64,000 bases of DNA from Treponema sp. (GCA_009781635.1 WQXU01000010.1:1-64000), one strand, 5' to 3'; positions 33,994 through 43,166 are shown, numbered from the stretch's first letter. Notes: generated by a model not told the origin, from the sequence alone. Program-made: numbers and translations.

Positions 33994-35376
33994 TTATGCG
34001 TTTTCGTCTTTTAATTCACCACGCGCGCGCAGGTCAGAAAGAATCTGCGTATAAAAATTACTGTCAATCTTAAACTTTGCCCTGTAAATTAAATAGCTTG
34101 CAACAAAACAAAGCATAGGAAAAATAAACATCGCTATCTTCATCATTAAAAGGCCTTCGGGCGTTACATCCGCTGCGGTATTGGCTTCCTTAATTCCGGA
34201 CATCAATATTACAGCAGCAACAACTCCCGAACCAATTGCACCGCCCATCTTGTATATAAGCGGCTGAAGTGAAAAAGTTATGCTGTCGTTTCGTTTGCCG
34301 AGTTTCCAGTGCCCGTAATCAACTGAGTCTGCAATGAACATTGTCATTAAGAGCTGTATAAATGCCTGCCCGAAAAAAATTAATACGCCTGCAATGCCAA
34401 TGAACAGCATTGTCGTAACAGGCGCAAAGAAAAAGACTAAATAGCCTGCCACCATGGAAAAAATCGCGCCTGTAAAAAGGGTTTTGCGGTCGAACTTTTT
34501 GCTGAATAAGGGAAAGACTGCAAGGCCGGTCAGCTGGGATACGCCTAAAATAAGGGAAAAAATTGAAAACATATTTTCATCGCCGTATGCGTATTTAAAA
34601 TAGTAAAGCCCAAAACTTGTTGTTGTAATATAGCCTATCATAAAGAGCACAAGCGCGATTGCGGTAAAAAACAACTGGTCGTTTTTTATTATTATACGCA
34701 TCAGTTCGCGTATGGGAGTGCTTTGATTTTTATTCACGACAATTCCGGATTCCCTTACGCCGAATATTGTAATGCAAAGCCCCATCGCCATGAATACCGA
34801 TATAAAAACAGAAAAAGCAAAATATCCGCTTTGATGTGAACCGAGTTTTTCTCCCAATAATCCTGTGAGCGGAACAATGCCGACAACAACAAAAAAGAGC
34901 CCTATGTTTGCGCATATACGGGCAAGCGCGCCTATTTTTTCACGTTCCTTCTGATTTGTGCTTAAGACGGGAAGCATCGACCAAAAAGAAATATCGTGGG
35001 TTGTGTAGCTGATTCCCCACATGAAATAAATTATTGCAAATACGACAATGAAAGCGCCGCCATGCAGGCCAAAATCCGTAAACAGCAGCATAGTAAATAC
35101 CGGAGATAAAACAGCGCCTATTACAAGCCACGGTTTAAATTTTCCCCAGCGTGTCCTGGTGTTATCGATTATAAAACCCATCAGGGGATCTGTCAGGGCG
35201 TCGAATATACGGGCGGCAAAAATTATTCCCGTTATCCACCACATCATATTTTTTGGCAAATCGATAATATCAGTAAGATAAAAAATTAAAAACATGCTGA
35301 CTATGGCATAAACCATGTCCCTGCCGATTGTGCCAAGTCCGAAGGATACGCGATTTTGAACGGAGTTATTATTCAT
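33994..35376 (-). CDS. GPH-family sugar:cation symporter
   Basis: A 460-residue, twelve-helix transporter of the glycoside-pentoside-hexuronide (MFS) family. It starts VSFGLGTIGRDMVYAIVSMF and has LTDPLMGFIIDNTRTRWGKF with the DPxxG and R-x-G-KF loop, and later VDYGHWKLGKRNDS. It would import a sugar or uronide, in keeping with the two xylanases of the window. The ATG at 35376 starts the conserved region; TATAAT lies seven bases before it, so it may be leaderless. The frame is open further upstream inside the paaK gene, but that is not conserved-looking. Confidence 0.88.
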   Translation of the reverse strand: MNNNSVQNRVSFGLGTIGRDMVYAIVSMFLIFYLTDIIDLPKNMMWWITGIIFAARIFDALTDPLMGFIIDNTRTRWGKFKPWLVIGAVLSPVFTMLLFTDFGLHGGAFIVVFAIIYFMWGISYTTHDISFWSMLPVLSTNQKEREKIGALARICANIGLFFVVVGIVPLTGLLGEKLGSHQSGYFAFSVFISVFMAMGLCITIFGVRESGIVVNKNQSTPIRELMRIIIKNDQLFFTAIALVLFMIGYITTTSFGLYYFKYAYGDENMFSIFSLILGVSQLTGLAVFPLFSKKFDRKTLFTGAIFSMVAGYLVFFFAPVTTMLFIGIAGVLIFFGQAFIQLLMTMFIADSVDYGHWKLGKRNDSITFSLQPLIYKMGGAIGSGVVAAVILMSGIKEANTAADVTPEGLLMMKIAMFIFPMLCFVASYLIYRAKFKIDSNFYTQILSDLRARGELKDENA

Positions 35377-35407
35377 GAGCGTAATTATAACACGGAAATA
35401 ACTAAAT

Positions 35408-36652
35408 TTAATACCTGTTATCAAACACGCGTGTTGATTTTTTTTCGCTCCGTGGCAGTTCGCCCATGCCGACGGCTTTAGCTTTCGGCGTAAGTCCGAT
35501 CTTTTGCTTAAATTCATGCTCAACAGTTTTTTCCAAACCGGCGGAGGCATTGCCTATTTCAACATTTGTTTCAAAGAACAGGGTAAGCATGTCCCTGCCG
35601 TTCAGGTGATCGATCATGATTTGATACTCACTGCTTACACCGTCGATTGAAGCAAGAAGTTCATCAACGCGGCTTGGGTAAATAATTGAGCCGCGGACTT
35701 TAACCATGTCATCGGAACGGCCGATCAGCGTTGCGATTCTTGGATAGTCAAGGCCGCATTCGCATTTTCCGGGAATTAATTTTGTAAGATCGTGCGTCCT
35801 GTAACGGATAAGAGGCGCGCCTTCCTTGCAAAGCGTTGTGATTACAAGTTCGCCTGTCTCTCCGTCAGGCAGGAGCTCACCTGTTTTTGGATCGATGATT
35901 TCGCAGTATAAATAATCCGTCCACATGTGCATTGCCGCCTGCTTCTGGCAGTTAATTCCGATGCCGGGGCCGTAGATTTCCGTTAACCCGTAAATGTCAT
36001 AAAGCTCAACGCCAAGTTCTCCCGCAATGCGATTGCGCATTTTTTCGCCCCAGCGTTCGGAACCAATTACGCCCTTCTTTAAATGTATCTTGCTGCGGAC
36101 GCCGCGCTTTTCAATTTCTTCGGCAAGCAGCAGAGCGTAGGATGATGTAGCGCAGATGACTGTCGATTTTAAATCGATCATCATTTTGATCTGTTTATCC
36201 GTATTGCCGGGCCCCATAGGAATTGCAAGCGCGCCCAATAATTCGGCGCCGGCCTGGAAACCAATACCAGCAGTCCACAAGCCGTATCCCGGCGTTATGT
36301 GAATACGATCAAGGTTTGTACAGCCGGCAGTCTCATAGCAGCGCTTGAACATAATGGCCCAGTCCTCTACATCTTTTCTGGTATAGGGAATGATTACAGG
36401 CGTGCCTGTTGTGCCGGAAGATGAATGGATGCGGACAACTTCTTCATCGGGAACCGCCTGAAGGCCGAAGGGATACGCCTGCCTTAGATCTTCCTTGTCT
36501 GTAAACGGCAGTTTGTTGAAATCATCTATAGAATTTATATCTTCTATATTAATATCAGCAAAATGCTTTTGATAAAAAGCGCTTTTCTTAGCATTCTTTA
36601 TTGCTTTTTTAATTTTATCCATCGATTCCATTGACTGCTCCTTTAAGGACAT
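35408..36652 (-). CDS. paaK: phenylacetate-CoA ligase-type AMP-forming enzyme
   Basis: A 414-residue acyl/aryl-CoA ligase of the PaaK type. Motifs: RIHSSSGTTGTPVIIPYT (P-loop, about 76-93), YDIYGLTEIYGPGI (adenylate motif), RYRTHDLTKL and GRSDDMVKVRGSIIYPS. It activates aryl acetates with ATP and CoA. The gene overlaps the end of iorB by 10 bases, so it works with the indolepyruvate oxidoreductase: aromatic 2-oxo acids give aryl-acetyl-CoA, and the ligase can recover ATP by running backwards to the free acid. Confidence 0.93.
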   Translation of the reverse strand: MSLKEQSMESMDKIKKAIKNAKKSAFYQKHFADINIEDINSIDDFNKLPFTDKEDLRQAYPFGLQAVPDEEVVRIHSSSGTTGTPVIIPYTRKDVEDWAIMFKRCYETAGCTNLDRIHITPGYGLWTAGIGFQAGAELLGALAIPMGPGNTDKQIKMMIDLKSTVICATSSYALLLAEEIEKRGVRSKIHLKKGVIGSERWGEKMRNRIAGELGVELYDIYGLTEIYGPGIGINCQKQAAMHMWTDYLYCEIIDPKTGELLPDGETGELVITTLCKEGAPLIRYRTHDLTKLIPGKCECGLDYPRIATLIGRSDDMVKVRGSIIYPSRVDELLASIDGVSSEYQIMIDHLNGRDMLTLFFETNVEIGNASAGLEKTVEHEFKQKIGLTPKAKAVGMGELPRSEKKSTRVFDNRY

Positions 36653-37209
36653 ATTTCTCTTCCCAGTTCAAATGCGTTCAGGTTCATTTCCAAAAAACGT
36701 TCCGGTAAAATATCCGGCATTATTTCTTTTAATGTATCCGCATCAAAGGGAAATATTCTGCTTTGCGCTGCTGCGCCCAAAAGCGCAACGTTGAGTGTTT
36801 TTGCATTCGGCGTCCCGGACAGCCGCCGGCCGTCCAGAATGATTAATCTTGGCGCATGCGTCTGTAAATAATTTAGCATAACAGAAGCTTCATAACTGCC
36901 GGTGATGGGATTTACCGCGCTGTCGCATGCAACTACTACGCCGTCATTTTTCAGATAGGGCAGCTGCCGCACAGCCTCGGCCGGTTCAAATGCAATAATA
37001 GCGTCCGCCTTGCCCAGAGGTATTATCGGTGAAAAAATATTTTCTCCTATACGTACATGCCCGAATACGCTGCCTCCGCGCTGGGACATGCCGATTGTTT
37101 CTGTAGTTCTGACATTGCAGCCATTTTTCATGGCTGCCGCAGCGATCAGCTTGGATGCAAGAACCGTGCCCTGTCCGCCGACGCCGGCTATCATTAAATT
37201 GAATGTCAT
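36643..37209 (-). CDS. iorB: indolepyruvate:ferredoxin oxidoreductase beta subunit
   Basis: A 188-residue gamma-type domain of 2-oxoacid:ferredoxin oxidoreductases: LMIAGVGGQGTVLASKLIA (residues 5-23), TTETIGMSQRGGSVFGHVRI and ILDGRRLS. With IorA it oxidises aryl pyruvates to aryl-acetyl-CoA and reduces ferredoxin. The ATG at 37209 overlaps the iorA stop (ATGA). The frame is open 28 codons upstream inside iorA, but that part is not conserved. Confidence 0.92.
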   Translation of the reverse strand: MTFNLMIAGVGGQGTVLASKLIAAAAMKNGCNVRTTETIGMSQRGGSVFGHVRIGENIFSPIIPLGKADAIIAFEPAEAVRQLPYLKNDGVVVACDSAVNPITGSYEASVMLNYLQTHAPRLIILDGRRLSGTPNAKTLNVALLGAAAQSRIFPFDADTLKEIMPDILPERFLEMNLNAFELGREICP

Positions 37210-39047
37210 TTTTTTCCCGCCTTTGAATTCTTGTTGGAACATTTGATTGCGCCTGTCGCGCACAGATCCACGCAGATGCCGCAGCCGGTGCAAAGCGCAG
37301 AATTAATTACCGCTTTGCCGTTTGAAAGGCTTATGGCCGGACAGCCAATCTTGTTAAGACAGGCCTTGCATCCATTGCATTTTGATTCATTAATAACCGC
37401 GTTCCCGCTGCCCTTCGATATAATAATACACGGCGCTTCAAATAATAATACACGCACGCCTTTTTGCGCCATCAGCTTTTTAACCGCTTCTTTTGACGCT
37501 TTCTGATCAAAGGGATTAACCTTTATAAGGGCTGCTACATCAAGCGCTTTAATAATTTTTTCTATGCTGATTTTCGGCGGCCTTGTATTCATCATTGTAA
37601 TGCCCATGCCCGGATGCGGCTGGTTGCCTGTCATCGCTGTTGTTGAATTGTCAAGAATTACAACGATAATGTCAGTCTGATTATAAACTGCGTTTATAAC
37701 TCCGGGGATGCCTGTATGGAAAAAAGTTGAATCGCCGATAAAGGCAAAATGGAAAGTATCCGGCTCAACCCGCTGAAGTCCCTGCGCGACAGTTATGCCT
37801 GCGCCCATGCACAAACAGGTGTCTACCATGTTGAGCGGCGGCGCATTACCCAGCGTATAACAGCCAATGTCTCCGGTGAAAACGGCGCGTTTGCCTTTCG
37901 CCGCTTCCTTAACCGCGAAGAAAGATGCGCGGTGCGAACAGCCTGCGCACATAACAGGGGGGCGGACAGGCAGAGCAGGCGCTTCAGTGTTTGCAGCTTT
38001 GTCCGTTTCAGGTTCACTTTTCCCGAAGAATGATGAGATCACTTTCACCGAGTTATCGGGTGAGTTTTCGCCTGCAATTAAAGTGTTGCCGCTCCTCTTG
38101 CCGAGTATTTTTACATTAAGCTGATATAAACCGCAGAGCCGCACAAGCTCATCTTCTATAACAGGATCAAGCTCTTCTACAACAAGAACTTCATCAAGTC
38201 CTTCAAGGAATTTTAACGCAAGTTTTTCCGGGAATGGATATGTTGATACTTTGAAAAGTTTGCAGTCTGTATTTTTTTCATTTATGCTGTGCAATGCCTC
38301 GCGGACGAATGTATAACTTACGCCGCCTGCTGCGATTCCTTTTTTTACCGCCTGCGGATTGTCCGGGTATTCAAGTATATTTTTTTCATAATCAGAAAAC
38401 TCATCGCTCATCTTTTTTAAGTTTTCCAGTATTTTAAATTTGTTTGCGTACGCAAGCCTTGGGAAAATAACCCATCCGGGGCTTTTAATAAATCCGCCAG
38501 GTTGTGATACAGGCAAAGCATCGAGTATTTCTACAGAAGCGCAGCTATGGCATACCCGCGTTGTGGGGCGGAACAGCACAGGCTCGCCGTATTTTTCCGA
38601 AAGCGCAAATGCGTCTGCAATCATTGTGTATGCTTCTTCCGGAGTAGACGGATCGAACAGCGCAAGTTTTGCATGCTTTGAAAAATGACGGGTATCCTGT
38701 TCTGTCTGCGAAGAAATCGGTCCGGGATCATCTGCAACTATTATGACCATGCCGCCTTTTACGCCAAGGTAATTCAAACTCATCAAAGGATCGGAAGCAA
38801 CATTCAGGCCGACTTGTTTCATTGTTACCATGACACGCGCGCCAGCAAAGGCCGCTCCTGCGGCTACTTCCAATGCTGTCTTTTCGTTGACAGACCACTC
38901 AACATAAATGCTGCCGTTGTTGTGTTTTGCAACAGTTTCCAGCACTTCAGTTGACGGCGTGCCCGGGTAACCTGTAACAACTCTAACTCCGGCGCGGATA
39001 GCGCCAAGGGCAATTGCTTCATTACCCATTAATAATTTTTTCGGCAT
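37206..39047 (-). CDS. iorA: indolepyruvate:ferredoxin oxidoreductase alpha subunit
   Basis: A 613-residue subunit with the pyrimidine-binding domain first (GNEAIALGAIRAGVRVVTGY, PGTPSTEVLE), a middle domain, a thiamine diphosphate domain (GDIGCYTLG ... CLCMGAGITVAQGL ... FIGDSTFFHTG) and a C-terminal ferredoxin pair (CNGCKACLNKIGCP and CTGCGICVDLCATGAIKC) binding two 4Fe-4S clusters. It catalyses oxidative decarboxylation of aromatic 2-oxo acids from amino acid fermentation. It overlaps the OFA transporter by 19 bases and iorB by 4, so all four genes are one operon. Confidence 0.94.
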   Translation of the reverse strand: MPKKLLMGNEAIALGAIRAGVRVVTGYPGTPSTEVLETVAKHNNGSIYVEWSVNEKTALEVAAGAAFAGARVMVTMKQVGLNVASDPLMSLNYLGVKGGMVIIVADDPGPISSQTEQDTRHFSKHAKLALFDPSTPEEAYTMIADAFALSEKYGEPVLFRPTTRVCHSCASVEILDALPVSQPGGFIKSPGWVIFPRLAYANKFKILENLKKMSDEFSDYEKNILEYPDNPQAVKKGIAAGGVSYTFVREALHSINEKNTDCKLFKVSTYPFPEKLALKFLEGLDEVLVVEELDPVIEDELVRLCGLYQLNVKILGKRSGNTLIAGENSPDNSVKVISSFFGKSEPETDKAANTEAPALPVRPPVMCAGCSHRASFFAVKEAAKGKRAVFTGDIGCYTLGNAPPLNMVDTCLCMGAGITVAQGLQRVEPDTFHFAFIGDSTFFHTGIPGVINAVYNQTDIIVVILDNSTTAMTGNQPHPGMGITMMNTRPPKISIEKIIKALDVAALIKVNPFDQKASKEAVKKLMAQKGVRVLLFEAPCIIISKGSGNAVINESKCNGCKACLNKIGCPAISLSNGKAVINSALCTGCGICVDLCATGAIKCSNKNSKAGKK

Positions 39048-40258
39048 TGGGTCTCCTCGTTCTTTTTCTTTAATATCAATAATAGAATCATCAGTATAAC
39101 ACCGCCTGCTGCCATTACAGAAAGAGTTATAAATTTCATTACATCAGTATGTATCAATCCGATAAGCATGGGGAAGGTCAGCGCCGATAATGCAAAGCCC
39201 ATCATAATCATGCCGTAGTTTGCGCCGGCATTCTTAGTGCCGAAATAATCCGCAGCAAGCACAGAGTATAATCCGGGAAGGCCGCCGAAGCAAAATGCAA
39301 TTAATAAAATAACCGCAATAAAAAGGAAGTTCTGGGCAAAGCATAAAAGCAGCGCGCATATCGATGTAATTAATATAACTGTCAGCGCCGCTTTTTCGCG
39401 TCCTATTTTGTCTGACAGCATCGGTACGGCAAGGCGGCCGCATGCATTTGCAACACCGGTCATCATGACGATGATTGTTCCCAAAGCGGCAACGCCGCGT
39501 TCGGCTGCATAAGTTTTAAATGCCGGATTCAAAATGAAAAATGTCGCCGTTGAGGCCATCAGTGAAAAAGTTATAATGTAAAATTCTTTTGTTCGGATTG
39601 TTTCCGATACCGTGTATTGTTTCTTTGCAGGCATTGCAGCCGGTATTTCCGCAGTTTTTTCATCCGGCAGGCGGATAAACCTGAAAAGGCATATTGTTGC
39701 GGTAAAAAAAGCTCCCGCAAGTATCAAGAATGTACTTCTTAAATCAAACTGACTTATAAGCGTTTCTATCAGCGGGGCGAATACAACTGTTGAAAATCCA
39801 AATGCGCATACGACAACTCCTGTGGCAAAACCGCGGTTTTGCGGAAACCATTTCTGCGCTGCGCAGATAATTGCATTGTACGCGGAGCCGACGCCGAAGC
39901 CGCCGGCAATTCCGTACGTAAAATACATAAGCCATGCCATATTCTGCGGCAGAAGCGCTGTTGCAAGCATCCCTGCAGAAAGCAGCAGCCCTCCGCCAAG
40001 AACAACCTTATCAGAACCGATTTTAAGGTGAAGTTTTCCGCCTGCCAAAATTCCTACAACAAAGAAGCAAAGCATAAATGACGATGTAAGTTTTACGCTG
40101 TTAACATGCCAGCCAAAGGCCTCGCTTACCGGGTTTACAAAAACACTCCATACATAGAGGATACCCAAAAAAAGCTGCATGATGCTTCCCGCCGCCAAAA
40201 CCGCAAACCCGGCGCCTGAACGCATTGACGCTGAATTGTTTTGGGCAGCAGCCGGCAT
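39029..40258 (-). CDS. OFA-family MFS transporter
   Basis: A 409-residue, twelve-helix major facilitator of the oxalate/formate antiporter type (LGILYVWSVFVNPVSEAFGW, GGFGVGSAYNAIICAAQKWF, PQNRGFATGVVVCAFGFS). It would exchange organic anions. As the first gene of the iorAB-paaK operon, it probably exports the aryl acid product or imports the aryl oxo acid. AAGGAG precedes the ATG at 40258; an in-frame ATG eight codons upstream lacks such a site. Confidence 0.88.
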   Translation of the reverse strand: MPAAAQNNSASMRSGAGFAVLAAGSIMQLFLGILYVWSVFVNPVSEAFGWHVNSVKLTSSFMLCFFVVGILAGGKLHLKIGSDKVVLGGGLLLSAGMLATALLPQNMAWLMYFTYGIAGGFGVGSAYNAIICAAQKWFPQNRGFATGVVVCAFGFSTVVFAPLIETLISQFDLRSTFLILAGAFFTATICLFRFIRLPDEKTAEIPAAMPAKKQYTVSETIRTKEFYIITFSLMASTATFFILNPAFKTYAAERGVAALGTIIVMMTGVANACGRLAVPMLSDKIGREKAALTVILITSICALLLCFAQNFLFIAVILLIAFCFGGLPGLYSVLAADYFGTKNAGANYGMIMMGFALSALTFPMLIGLIHTDVMKFITLSVMAAGGVILMILLLILKKKNEETQCRKNY

Positions 40259-40335
40259 AATAACTCCTTGAGTTTTTATCATATAAAATTTGAACGATTT
40301 TTTCTATACCTGAATAAAAAGCGGTTGTATAAAAA

Positions 40336-41709
40336 TTAACCCTGTTCTGTTCTGTTCATTTCATTAATATTATCAAGATAAGCATTTTCCAAATCTGACA
40401 ATGTTTCGGCTATTGCGGCCTTTTTGTTTTCTTTATAACGTGAAAGGCGTTCTGTCAGATTTATAACCGGAGCGGTTTTTATGATCACCTTGCGCGGGAA
40501 GATGCTTACCCTGTTGGAATAGGCCCCGCCCATTGTCCGGTTTGCAAAGTCATGAAGATTCTGAACATATTCAATCTTATTATGAAGAGCGGTTTCTTCA
40601 GATGGAATTTCACTCTTGAAGTACCAGCATAGATCCGCAAGTTCCTGATGACGCGCTATATGCCAGGCTTCTCCGGCTGCAAGATCCTTAACGCTGCGCT
40701 CAATTTGCGGAATGTTTTCCAGACTGTATACATTGTGTAAAAAAATCCGATCCCAGCAAATCTGACGTATCTTGTACAAGCGCGAAAAGTAATCGCCGTC
40801 GCTGTTCAGATTAAGCATTCGTTCGGCTGTTTCCAGCGCAGCTAGTGCCACTTTTTCCAGACGATCTTTAAAGGAAAGCGAATCATCTTTTTTTATTTTA
40901 TAGCGCTCTTCGTTTATTTCCAGGATTCGATCCCTGCACCTTCGCACTCTTTCCTCGAAACTCTGCCCTTTGGAGGTTTTTTTAAATGGAAATTTGCCTG
41001 AATTGTTGCAAAACTTTTCTATATAACGCAGCAATAATTCAATAGTGCCCTTTCCCCACGAGCCGAAACGGAAGTGAATTGATAACGGAAGAATCTCAAC
41101 AGGGCAGGAAGGGTTTGTTTTTTCCATATTCAGCGCTGCGTTAAAGCCAATGCGGATAACGCCTGGTTCAAGGCGCGGAACGGAATCGGCAGTGTAGGAA
41201 ACCTGTCCTTCCGGCGCTATTGCAAGCGGATATACGCCGTCGGTTATGGCCTTGTAAATTCTTGTCATCCCCTTGGTATCCATTCTGGAGTGATAAATGG
41301 GCATGCCTCCCACATTCGGCATAACAAAACGGGCAACCCAGCCGCCCCAGCGGACAACTTCATAGCCATATACAAACACCGCATGAGGCCGTTTGGCAAA
41401 ACGCACGCCGAACTTTGCCGCATACCTTCTGAACTTAAAAAGAAAGAACCATGTCAAAAGCTGAGGCTCTCCTCCGTTGGGATGCCTGAAGGCGATTATA
41501 CATTTACTTTTTCCGGATAGAGCTCTCTCAAAAGCTTCAAACAGGCTTTTATCTTTATGCGGAACTATTTTTGTAACGCCGTAAAACAAAAAAAGATAAA
41601 GTCTTCCCAAAATTTTAACAATCAGAATAACTAATTTTGATATCCGGGGCTCGGGGAGTTTTATATCCGGCGAGGCTTTTGTAACTGGTATTCTGTATGG
41701 TCTGTACAT
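40336..41709 (-). CDS. PlsC-like 1-acyl-glycerol-3-phosphate acyltransferase family protein
   Basis: A 457-residue protein, longer than usual PlsC. The acyltransferase core is seen as IIAFRHPNGGEPQLL, where the HX4D motif reads H-PNGG-E, and IAPEGQVSYTAD as the PEG motif. The C-terminal ~200 residues are extra and helical. It acylates a lysophospholipid or a similar acceptor at the membrane; the Asp-to-Glu change is odd but may work. I start at 41709, where TTGAAA-N17-TATAAT stands just upstream. The frame is open 34 codons further, but that part lies across the promoter. Confidence 0.7.
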   Translation of the reverse strand: MYRPYRIPVTKASPDIKLPEPRISKLVILIVKILGRLYLFLFYGVTKIVPHKDKSLFEAFERALSGKSKCIIAFRHPNGGEPQLLTWFFLFKFRRYAAKFGVRFAKRPHAVFVYGYEVVRWGGWVARFVMPNVGGMPIYHSRMDTKGMTRIYKAITDGVYPLAIAPEGQVSYTADSVPRLEPGVIRIGFNAALNMEKTNPSCPVEILPLSIHFRFGSWGKGTIELLLRYIEKFCNNSGKFPFKKTSKGQSFEERVRRCRDRILEINEERYKIKKDDSLSFKDRLEKVALAALETAERMLNLNSDGDYFSRLYKIRQICWDRIFLHNVYSLENIPQIERSVKDLAAGEAWHIARHQELADLCWYFKSEIPSEETALHNKIEYVQNLHDFANRTMGGAYSNRVSIFPRKVIIKTAPVINLTERLSRYKENKKAAIAETLSDLENAYLDNINEMNRTEQG

Positions 41710-41722
41710 AAAATGTAATGGG

Positions 41723-41751
41723 ATTATACCAGTTAGCAAAAATGGTTTCAA
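41723..41751 (-). promoter_or_regulatory. promoter of the PlsC-like gene
   Basis: Reading leftward, TTGAAA (41751-41746) and TATAAT (41728-41723) are 17 bp apart. The ATG follows 13 bases after the -10 box without a ribosome site. Confidence 0.6.
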
Positions 41752-42071
41752 TGGTACGGAGCCAGGTTGCAGCGGCCTATAAATACTGGAATTTATATAG
41801 AAAAAAAGCATTATTTTTGATTATGGAGATATTTATTGTATATTTCATGTTATGAAATGCAGAAGCATTTATTTACATTTGTATCAATTAATATGACCAT
41901 AACGTTCTTCCCGATATTCGTTTAACTCTTTTTTTGTAGTCAAAACCTAAAGGCAAAGTTCCGCTGTAACTGCTTCTTTACTAAACTCACAAAGACATGA
42001 TAAAATACTAGCAATGCACAACAAAAAATATTTCAAAAATATTACGATTTTCGCACCACTTGGCACGGTTC
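41752..42071. other. intergenic region left of the SUMF1 lipoprotein promoter
   Basis: About 320 AT-rich bases between the divergent PlsC-like and SUMF1 genes. No gene, repeat or clear hairpin was seen apart from the promoters at either end. Confidence 0.5.
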
Positions 42072-42102
42072 TTGCTCTCTCTCTCTCTCTCTCTTTTATA
42101 GT
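42072..42102 (+). promoter_or_regulatory. promoter with a (CT)10 repeat as spacer, probable phase-variation switch
   Basis: TTGCTC (42072-42077) and TATAGT (42097-42102) are 19 bp apart, and the spacer is made of the (CT)10 tract at 42075-42094. Losing one CT unit gives the optimal 17 bp; gaining one gives 21. Slipped-strand change of such tracts is a known way to vary promoter strength in host-associated bacteria. The tract lies ~110 bases before the lipoprotein start. Confidence 0.6.
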
Positions 42103-42214
42103 GCTTCATTTCTAAAAAATAAATTTATAAAAATTTTTCTCATCAACACGCAAAATTATACGAGGGCGTATCTTTGTCTTGATAAATTTTGAAAAAATTT
42201 TAGAGGAGTTAAAA

Positions 42215-43162
42215 ATGAAAAAGATTTTTGGGCTTTTATTTTTTTTGGCGATAACAGGTTTTTTCCTGGTTTCCTGTCCGGAACCTGATACCGGGCCTCA
42301 TGCTCTTGACGGGGGAATCAGTATGGTCTGGATACCTGCCGGCACCTTTACAATGGGCAGCCCCGAAACCGAGCCGAATCGCAGTAGCAATGAAACGCAA
42401 TATCAGGTAACGCTTTTAAATGGTTTTTACATGGGCAAATATGCGGTAACGCAGGAGCAGTATGAAGCAGTAATGGGAACTAACCCCAGCTTGTTTACAA
42501 CAGCTAACGGTAATCCTCCTCTAAGTGGTGATACACAAGGAAGACGTCCTGTAGAAATGGTAAACTGGTATCATGCGATAGCGTTTTGCAACAGACTAAG
42601 CTTACTTGAAGGGCTGACCCCTGTGTATAGTATAGAAGGCATAGACAATACCGATGAAGACGCCTGGCTGCATTCTGCAGTACCTACAGTTACTAATGCA
42701 ATATGGAATGCTGTAACAGCGGATTGGGATGCAAGCGGTTATAGATTGCCGACAGAAGCGCAGTGGGAATACGCCTGCCGCGCGGGAACCACTACAGCCT
42801 TTAACTGGGGCACTAATCAGATAACATCAGATCAAGCTAATTTTTTTGCTAGCGGTGATTTATATAATGGCAGTCCTTTGGGAGTATACCGCGGAGCAAC
42901 AACAGAGGTTGGAAGATTTACAGCTAATGCCTGGGGCTTATATGACATGCATGGGAATGTAAGGGAGTGGTGCTGGGATTGGTATGGAACATATCCATCT
43001 GGTTCTGTGTCTGACCCGGAAGGAGCGGTCTCTGGATCGCTCCGTGTGATACGCGGCGGGAGCTGGAGCCACTACGGGCGGTTCCTTCGTTCTGCGTCTC
43101 GGATCTTCGACAACCCATGGGTCAGGTACGTCGACGTCGGCTTCCGGCTGGTTCGCCCCTAG
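42215..43162 (+). CDS. SUMF1/formylglycine-enzyme-fold lipoprotein with a retroelement-type variable C-terminus
   Basis: A 315-residue lipoprotein: signal peptide with lipobox LVSC (Cys20), then a C-type-lectin/FGE fold: WIPAGTFTMGSPETEPNR, YMGKYAVTQEQYEAVMGTNP, PVEMVNWYHAIAFCNRLS, YRLPTEAQWEYACRAG, WGLYDMHGNVREWCWDWY and the end RVIRGGSW ... GFRLVRP. The last ~40 codons are unlike the rest: they are GC-rich and dominated by NNC codons. This matches target proteins of diversity-generating retroelements such as Treponema TvpA. It is probably surface-exposed and binds ligands. GAGGAG precedes the ATG at 42215; an in-frame codon at 42179 is weaker. Confidence 0.88.
   Translation: MKKIFGLLFFLAITGFFLVSCPEPDTGPHALDGGISMVWIPAGTFTMGSPETEPNRSSNETQYQVTLLNGFYMGKYAVTQEQYEAVMGTNPSLFTTANGNPPLSGDTQGRRPVEMVNWYHAIAFCNRLSLLEGLTPVYSIEGIDNTDEDAWLHSAVPTVTNAIWNAVTADWDASGYRLPTEAQWEYACRAGTTTAFNWGTNQITSDQANFFASGDLYNGSPLGVYRGATTEVGRFTANAWGLYDMHGNVREWCWDWYGTYPSGSVSDPEGAVSGSLRVIRGGSWSHYGRFLRSASRIFDNPWVRYVDVGFRLVRP
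43037..43159 (+). other. probable DGR variable region (VR) with adenine-free 3' end
   Basis: Codons beginning at 43040, 43067, 43070, 43073, 43082, 43103, 43106, 43109, 43112, 43121, 43127, 43130, 43133 and 43136 are CTC, AGC, CAC, TAC, TTC, ATC, TTC, GAC, AAC, GTC, TAC, GTC, GAC and GTC. All fit AAC codons of a template whose adenines were changed. The following 21 bases (43139-43159) contain no A, as expected for the invariant homing-initiation end of a VR. The template repeat and reverse transcriptase are not in the window, so they would act from elsewhere. Confidence 0.7.
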
Positions 43163-43166
43163 AGTT

